From an uncultured Burkholderiales bacterium (lineage in GTDB: Bacteria; Pseudomonadota; Gammaproteobacteria; Burkholderiales; Burkholderiaceae_C), in NCBI GenBank assembly GCA_903842945.1, contig CAIMNS010000136.1:1-64000 (forward strand): 64,000 nt of DNA, in the 5' to 3' direction. Positions 59,717-64,000 of the stretch are shown in pieces. Positions within the stretch are counted from its first letter, which is position 1. Each line of letters opens with the position of its first letter. A model generated the notes under the pieces. That model made no database searches and had not been told where the DNA came from. It worked only from the letters and a program-made list of their open reading frames with translations. Both the position numbers and the translations under genes were made by a program.

Positions 59717-60609
59717 TCTCTGTTGACGCCTTGATTGAGGCACTTCGAGCTGAGGGGTATGAAGCAGATCGTCGTCTAGCAACGGCTGTGTTTTTGGCGC
59801 TCCAACTTCAAAGGCCACTGCTCCTAGAGGGAGACCCGGGTGTAGGAAAAACTGAGCTGGCCAAGGCTTTGAGCTTGGCTCTTGGGCGAGTTTTGGTGCG
59901 CTTGCAGTGTTATGACGGCTTGGAGCTTCGTGAGGCTTTGTACGAGTGGAATTACACGGCTCAAATGTTGCACATGCGAGCGGCCAGTGCACACGATCAG
60001 CTCTCCAATGTCGAGCAAGAGGTGTACCAAGAAAAATACTTGATTGAGCGCCCTTTGCTCAAGGCCTTGCGCGCCCCAGCTCCAGGTGCGGTTTTGTTGA
60101 TCGACGAAGTGGATCGAGCCGATGAGCCCTTTGAGGCTTTTTTGTTGGAATACTTGGGTGAGTTCCAAGTGAGCATTCCTGAGTTGGGTACCATCAAGGC
60201 GTGCGTCACACCGGTCACGATATTGACCAGCAACAGGACCCGAGAGCTCAACGATGCGGTCAAGCGCCGATGTTTGTACCATTGGATGGATTACCCAGAG
60301 CGGGAGCGAGAGTTGGCGATTTTGCGTCGTCAAGTCCCCCATGCCAGCGAGGATTTGTCGCAGCAAGTGGCGACCTTTGTCGACCGTCTTCGTTCAGCAC
60401 CCTTTGTCAGCGCTTTTACGCGTGCACCAGGCATTGCTGAAAGCGTGGAGTGGGCCCGTGCTTTGGTGTCTTTGGATACATTGATCATCGATCCAGAGGT
60501 GGTGTCTGATACGGCTGGCATTTTATTCAAGCAGCGCGAAGATTTGGCCGCCCTTGAGCCTTTGATGAAGGAGCTTTTAGCGCCAGTGGATGAAGCTTCT
60601 TTGTCCTAG
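59713..60609 (+). CDS. coxD: MoxR-family AAA+ ATPase (CoxD-like)
   Basis: A 298-aa AAA+ protein with Walker A (EGDPGVGKTELAKALS near residue 38), Walker B (VLLIDEVDRADEPFEA near 130), sensor 1 (ILTSNRTRELNDAVKRR) and a C-terminal lid. In Oligotropha CoxD is a chaperone for maturation of the molybdenum-copper site. Here, in a form II cluster with no Cys loop, it more likely inserts or remodels the cofactor, which is inference. It overlaps coxM and precedes coxE. Confidence 0.92.
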   Translation: MISVDALIEALRAEGYEADRRLATAVFLALQLQRPLLLEGDPGVGKTELAKALSLALGRVLVRLQCYDGLELREALYEWNYTAQMLHMRAASAHDQLSNVEQEVYQEKYLIERPLLKALRAPAPGAVLLIDEVDRADEPFEAFLLEYLGEFQVSIPELGTIKACVTPVTILTSNRTRELNDAVKRRCLYHWMDYPERERELAILRRQVPHASEDLSQQVATFVDRLRSAPFVSAFTRAPGIAESVEWARALVSLDTLIIDPEVVSDTAGILFKQREDLAALEPLMKELLAPVDEASLS

Positions 60610-60627
60610 TCCCCAAGGTGGTCATGC

Positions 60628-61809
60628 ATGCAATTGGGTGATGTAAGAACGGGTAAGTGGCCAGAAAACATCTTGGGCTTTGCCAGAGCCCTAAGGCGCG
60701 CTGGCGTGCCTGTTGACAGCTCTCGCATGGCCCTCAGTGTGGCGTCTGCGCGTCTTGTGGGTCTTGCCCACAAAGAAGACTTGTCCTACGCACTAGAAAG
60801 TGTTTTGATCTCAAGACAAGAAGATCTGGATGTTTTTAGACAGCTGTTTGACGTCTATTTCAAAGACCCACAAGTGGCCAACAAGTTGTTGGCCCAAATG
60901 TTACCTAGCGCTCAAGGGAAAGACACCTCCAAGCCCAAGAAAGCCAGAGTCAGCGAAGCACTCAAACCCCAGGCCCCTGTATGGCCTGTAGATCCTGCAA
61001 AAACGGACAAGGAGTTGGAGTTCGATGCCGCTATGACGGCCAGCGATCTCGCTAGACTCAGGCTTGCAGACTTCAACCAACTGGGCGCTTCTGAGTTCGC
61101 CTTGGTTCAACGTTTGGCCAGAGACATTCGCTTGCCCATTCCGAAAGTGCATTCGCGAAGAAAAGTCAATCGACCCAGGGGCGCCCATTTGAACTGGTCC
61201 AAAGCATTGAGAACGGCGGCGCAAATGGATGGTGAGTTCATCGTCTTGCCCAAGCTTGGACGACAGCTGCAAACGCTACCGGTTTTTATGTTGGTAGATA
61301 TTTCCGGCTCCATGGAGCGTTATGCCCGACTGCTGCTTGCTTTTTTGCACAAAGCAACAGCGCATGCACCTCGGCGCGATGTGATGGCTTTTGGAACAGG
61401 GTTGAGTGATTTGAACCCGGCTTTCAAGTTGAAAGATCCTGACATGATGCTTCAAGGGTGCAACGTAGCCATCAAAGATTTTGCTGGAGGCACCAAGCTG
61501 GGGGCTTCTTTGCAGGAGCTCAAGACGCACCACGCGCATCGGTTGATCGCAAAAAGAAGCCTGGTTTTATTGGTGAGCGATGGCTTGGACACGGGAGACA
61601 GTGAGCAGCTCGAGGCAAGCTTGAAGTGGCTCAAAGGCAAGTCTCGAAAAATTTGCTGGCTCAACCCCTTGCTGCGATTTGAGGGCTATGAGCCCTTGGC
61701 CAAGGGGGCCAGTGTCTTGGATCGCTACAGCGATGCAAAAATGGCCATTCACAATCTCACGCATTTAGAGGATTTGGCCAAGGCCATTAAAGATCTGGTC
61801 CAAAGATAA
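60628..61809 (+). CDS. coxE: VWA-domain protein (CoxE-like)
   Basis: The 393-aa protein has an N-terminal helical part (residues 1-190) and a C-terminal von Willebrand A domain. The metal site DISGSMERYARLLLAF is near residue 226. MoxR-VWA pairs act together as chaperones; CoxD with CoxE matures the enzyme in CO-oxidising bacteria. It is 18 bp after coxD. No Mg-chelatase-type AAA partner other than coxD is nearby. Confidence 0.9.
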   Translation: MQLGDVRTGKWPENILGFARALRRAGVPVDSSRMALSVASARLVGLAHKEDLSYALESVLISRQEDLDVFRQLFDVYFKDPQVANKLLAQMLPSAQGKDTSKPKKARVSEALKPQAPVWPVDPAKTDKELEFDAAMTASDLARLRLADFNQLGASEFALVQRLARDIRLPIPKVHSRRKVNRPRGAHLNWSKALRTAAQMDGEFIVLPKLGRQLQTLPVFMLVDISGSMERYARLLLAFLHKATAHAPRRDVMAFGTGLSDLNPAFKLKDPDMMLQGCNVAIKDFAGGTKLGASLQELKTHHAHRLIAKRSLVLLVSDGLDTGDSEQLEASLKWLKGKSRKICWLNPLLRFEGYEPLAKGASVLDRYSDAKMAIHNLTHLEDLAKAIKDLVQR

Positions 61810-61885
61810 AGGGTAAGATAGTCAAAAGCGATGGCCCATGAACAGGCCCAAGCGAAGAAATGGTTTTAACACGGAGTAACGATCA

Positions 61886-62473
61886 ATGGACATGCAAGGA
61901 ACTCGACAATTGGCGGTGAGCCAACAACAAGCCTGGAGCGCTTTAAACGACCCGGATGTTTTAAAGGTTTGTATTCCCGGATGCGACAGAATTGAATTAG
62001 GTGAAGACCAACAGTATTTGATCGGCATGGCGGTCAAAGTGGGTCCAGTGTCAGCAAAGTTCAGTGGCAAAATTTCCCTCATGGACATGAAGCCTCCAGA
62101 GAGTTACACCTTGAATTTTGAAGGCCAGGGTGGCGTTGCAGGATTTGGCAAGGGACAAGCTCAAGTCAAGCTGATCCCCAATGACCAAGGTTGTGAGTTG
62201 CAATACGTGGTGAATGCGCAGGTCGGCGGCAAAATTGCTCAACTCGGTCAGCGTTTGATCGATGGGGCTGCAAAGTCCTTGTCTGAAGATTTCTTTAAAA
62301 AATTTGATGCTGAAACAGCCAAAATCTTCTCCGCATCCCAAGCGTCTACGCATGCGCCATCTGAAATTCAGGAGCCAAGTCACACCGACGATGCACCTTC
62401 GAGTTGGCTCAGTGTGAGGAACATCAGTTTTGCAGCGCTTGCGCTCTTGTTGCTGTACTTCATCTTGAAGTAG
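61886..62473 (+). CDS. coxG: CoxG-like SRPBCC protein with a C-terminal membrane anchor
   Basis: The 195-aa protein is a CoxG-type SRPBCC lipid-fold protein: MDMQGTRQLAVSQQQAWSAL, then LKVCIPGCDRIE near residue 30, and the conserved GFGKGQAQVKL near 90. One C-terminal hydrophobic segment (ISFAALALLLLYFIL) should anchor it in the membrane. In CO dehydrogenase, CoxG helps recruit the enzyme to the membrane. It ends the cluster after a 76-bp gap with a CGGAG ribosome site. Confidence 0.9.
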   Translation: MDMQGTRQLAVSQQQAWSALNDPDVLKVCIPGCDRIELGEDQQYLIGMAVKVGPVSAKFSGKISLMDMKPPESYTLNFEGQGGVAGFGKGQAQVKLIPNDQGCELQYVVNAQVGGKIAQLGQRLIDGAAKSLSEDFFKKFDAETAKIFSASQASTHAPSEIQEPSHTDDAPSSWLSVRNISFAALALLLLYFILK

Positions 62474-62670
62474 GCTTGAGGCGCGCGGTGGATGGTATGG
62501 GGAAAGAGGCCCAGGTAACGCTCAACCTTGGCCTTGAGTGAGGGCGGTTGAACCCATCCCCGGTGGATTGCACTTCAAGCTCATCGCCTGAGCTTGAATC
62601 TGGGCATCATCGAGTTGTATCTTGATCCAAACATCCCTTCAGGTTTCTCCCATCTATTTGTCCTAAGCCC

Positions 62671-64000
62671 ATGCCTACCAGTATTCGACCAGGATTGATT
62701 GCGCTGCACGGCAATCAACTCGAAGCCATCACAGACACATTTTTTGCGTGGATGAAAAGACATCCCTTGGGGCCATTGGACGAAGAGGTGTTGTTGACCC
62801 CCACGCATGCCGTGGCGGAGTGGCTGAAGATCAGGCTGGCAAGAACTGAGGGTGTGTGTGCTGCAGTGTCGATCAATTTACCTGGAAAAGTCATCTGGGG
62901 CTTGTACAGAACTATTTTGAACGATCCGGCTGTACCGACATACTCCGCAACCGATAAAGAGGTCTTGGTTTGGCGATTGATGAAGATGTTGCCCACTGAG
63001 ATCCAACGCGATTCTTATGCATTGATGCAAGAGTACCTGAGTCGTTTTGGCGATGAGGCGTTGTTTAAACTTGCGTCTCAAATTGCAGAGCTTTTTGATC
63101 AATACCAGGTGTACAGAGCTGATTGGCTCAAAAAATGGGAAGAGGGGGACGATGAGCTGATCGATCCAAGGGGGCAGGTCAGCCCTCTTCAAGATCAAGA
63201 GATTTGGCAAAGTGAGTGCTGGAGAAGCATCGTCAATGAACTCAATGAGCAAGAACAGTTGGGCATCAGGCCTCACCTTCATGCTCGGGTGATGGGGCTT
63301 TTGAGCCGTGGTGAGTTTGATGCATCCGCTTTGCCCAAGCGCATTGCTTTGCTCGGTGTCAGTAGCTTACCCATGCAGAGCTTGGCTTTTTTAGCAGCAC
63401 TTTCACAGTACACGCAAGTTTTGATTGGCGTGATCTCTCCTTGCCGCTTTCACTGGGCTGACATCATGGAGGGGCGTGAGTATTTCAAATGGAGCAGAAA
63501 AAGATTTAAAAATCGTGCAGAGCTTGATCTGTCGATGGTTGATCTTCATGAAATGCATTTGTACGCCAATCCAATCTTGAGTGCCTGGGGCAGACAAAGC
63601 CGAGACTTTGTAAGGCAATTGGACGAGTTCGATGACGTTCAAAAAACAAAAGAAGAATTCAATGAATTAAAGTTGGACGTCTTTGACCATCAGACGGATC
63701 CTTTGTCTGAGGCAAGCGGTTCTCTTGAACATGCTCTTTTGCATTTGATTCAAAACCAAGTCAGAGATCTTGAGCCCATGGACTCAACGTCGTTGAAAGA
63801 AAAAGAGCGGTCGATGGAAGCCACTCTCGAGTCCAAGCGTGCGCCAAGTGAAGTTGTTTCTCTGGCCAACAGCAGTTTGGTGTTTCACAAAACCCATGGG
63901 CTCACGAGAGAGTTGGAGGTGCTCCACGATCAATTGCTCACACTGTTTGACGCCTCAAACCATGCAGTGGATGTGCAAGCTTATGATGTTTTGGTCTTGA
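62671..64000 (+). CDS. recC: Exodeoxyribonuclease V gamma chain RecC, N-terminal part
   Basis: This open frame runs from ATG 62671 off the right edge, so 443 codons are visible and it is missing from the ORF track, which lists only closed ORFs. The start MPTSIRPGLIALHGNQLEAI and the EVLLTPTHAVAEWLKIRLA segment near residue 45 match the helicase-like N-terminal domain of RecC, which scans for Chi in RecBCD. FPLP-like INLPGKVIWGLYRTIL and a long helical region with ELFDQYQVYRADWL follow. The usual partners recB and recD should lie just beyond. Confidence 0.85.
   Translation, partial: MPTSIRPGLIALHGNQLEAITDTFFAWMKRHPLGPLDEEVLLTPTHAVAEWLKIRLARTEGVCAAVSINLPGKVIWGLYRTILNDPAVPTYSATDKEVLVWRLMKMLPTEIQRDSYALMQEYLSRFGDEALFKLASQIAELFDQYQVYRADWLKKWEEGDDELIDPRGQVSPLQDQEIWQSECWRSIVNELNEQEQLGIRPHLHARVMGLLSRGEFDASALPKRIALLGVSSLPMQSLAFLAALSQYTQVLIGVISPCRFHWADIMEGREYFKWSRKRFKNRAELDLSMVDLHEMHLYANPILSAWGRQSRDFVRQLDEFDDVQKTKEEFNELKLDVFDHQTDPLSEASGSLEHALLHLIQNQVRDLEPMDSTSLKEKERSMEATLESKRAPSEVVSLANSSLVFHKTHGLTRELEVLHDQLLTLFDASNHAVDVQAYDVLVL

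Noticed and set aside
62878-63282. Minus-strand ORFs at the right edge
   Set aside because: They lie antisense to the open recC frame, which runs unbroken to the window end and has family motifs.

Overview
This looks like a chromosomal window from a beta-proteobacterium of the order Burkholderiales, most likely a Comamonadaceae-type organism. That placement is inferred from gene order and protein style: degP-lepA-lepB-rnc-era-recO-pdxJ-acpS-nagZ, then leuCDB-asd-fimV-truA-trpFBA-accD, sdhCDABE-gltA with a GntR gene and mdh-acnB, and polA-thrB-BPSS1780-uvrD. Base composition looks moderate rather than very GC-rich, and some proteins are short (FimV 546 aa), which fits a compact freshwater-type genome. 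I found no tRNA or rRNA gene, insertion sequence, phage gene or CRISPR array.

Layout. 1-10.2 kb (+): envelope protease, translation factor EF-4, signal peptidase, RNase III, Era, RecO, PdxJ, AcpS and NagZ, with several overlapping starts and stops. A 540-bp AT-rich gap between degP and lepA holds DnaA-box-like 9-mers and a likely small structured RNA. 10.3-10.8 kb: two small conserved-looking proteins. 10.8-30.2 kb (-): lysS, accD, trpA, trpB, trpF, truA, fimV, asd, leuB, leuD, leuC, a hypothetical gene, gltA, sdhE, sdhB, sdhA, sdhD, sdhC and a GntR regulator. 30.3-35.6 kb (+): mdh, a CitE-like lyase, a small exported protein and acnB. The TCA-cycle genes therefore lie on both sides of the GntR gene, with two clear palindromes in the control regions.

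35.7-51.9 kb is mixed housekeeping: guaC, uvrD, a BPSS1780-type membrane protein, thrB, polA, a dienelactone hydrolase-type enzyme, a ZIP metal transporter, a rhodanese-type sulfurtransferase, a Rieske oxygenase, and the isoprenoid genes xseB-ispA-dxs. 52-55.3 kb carries a complete TRAP transporter, with its binding-protein gene convergent to the two permease genes.

The most accessory-looking part is 55.8-62.5 kb: a six-gene molybdenum hydroxylase cluster in the order small-large-medium subunit, then MoxR ATPase, VWA protein and membrane-anchored CoxG. The order and the AYRGAGR active-site motif mark it as a form II (CO dehydrogenase-like) enzyme, not a proven CO oxidiser; its substrate is unknown. 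The window ends inside recC, which is absent from the ORF track because it runs off the edge.
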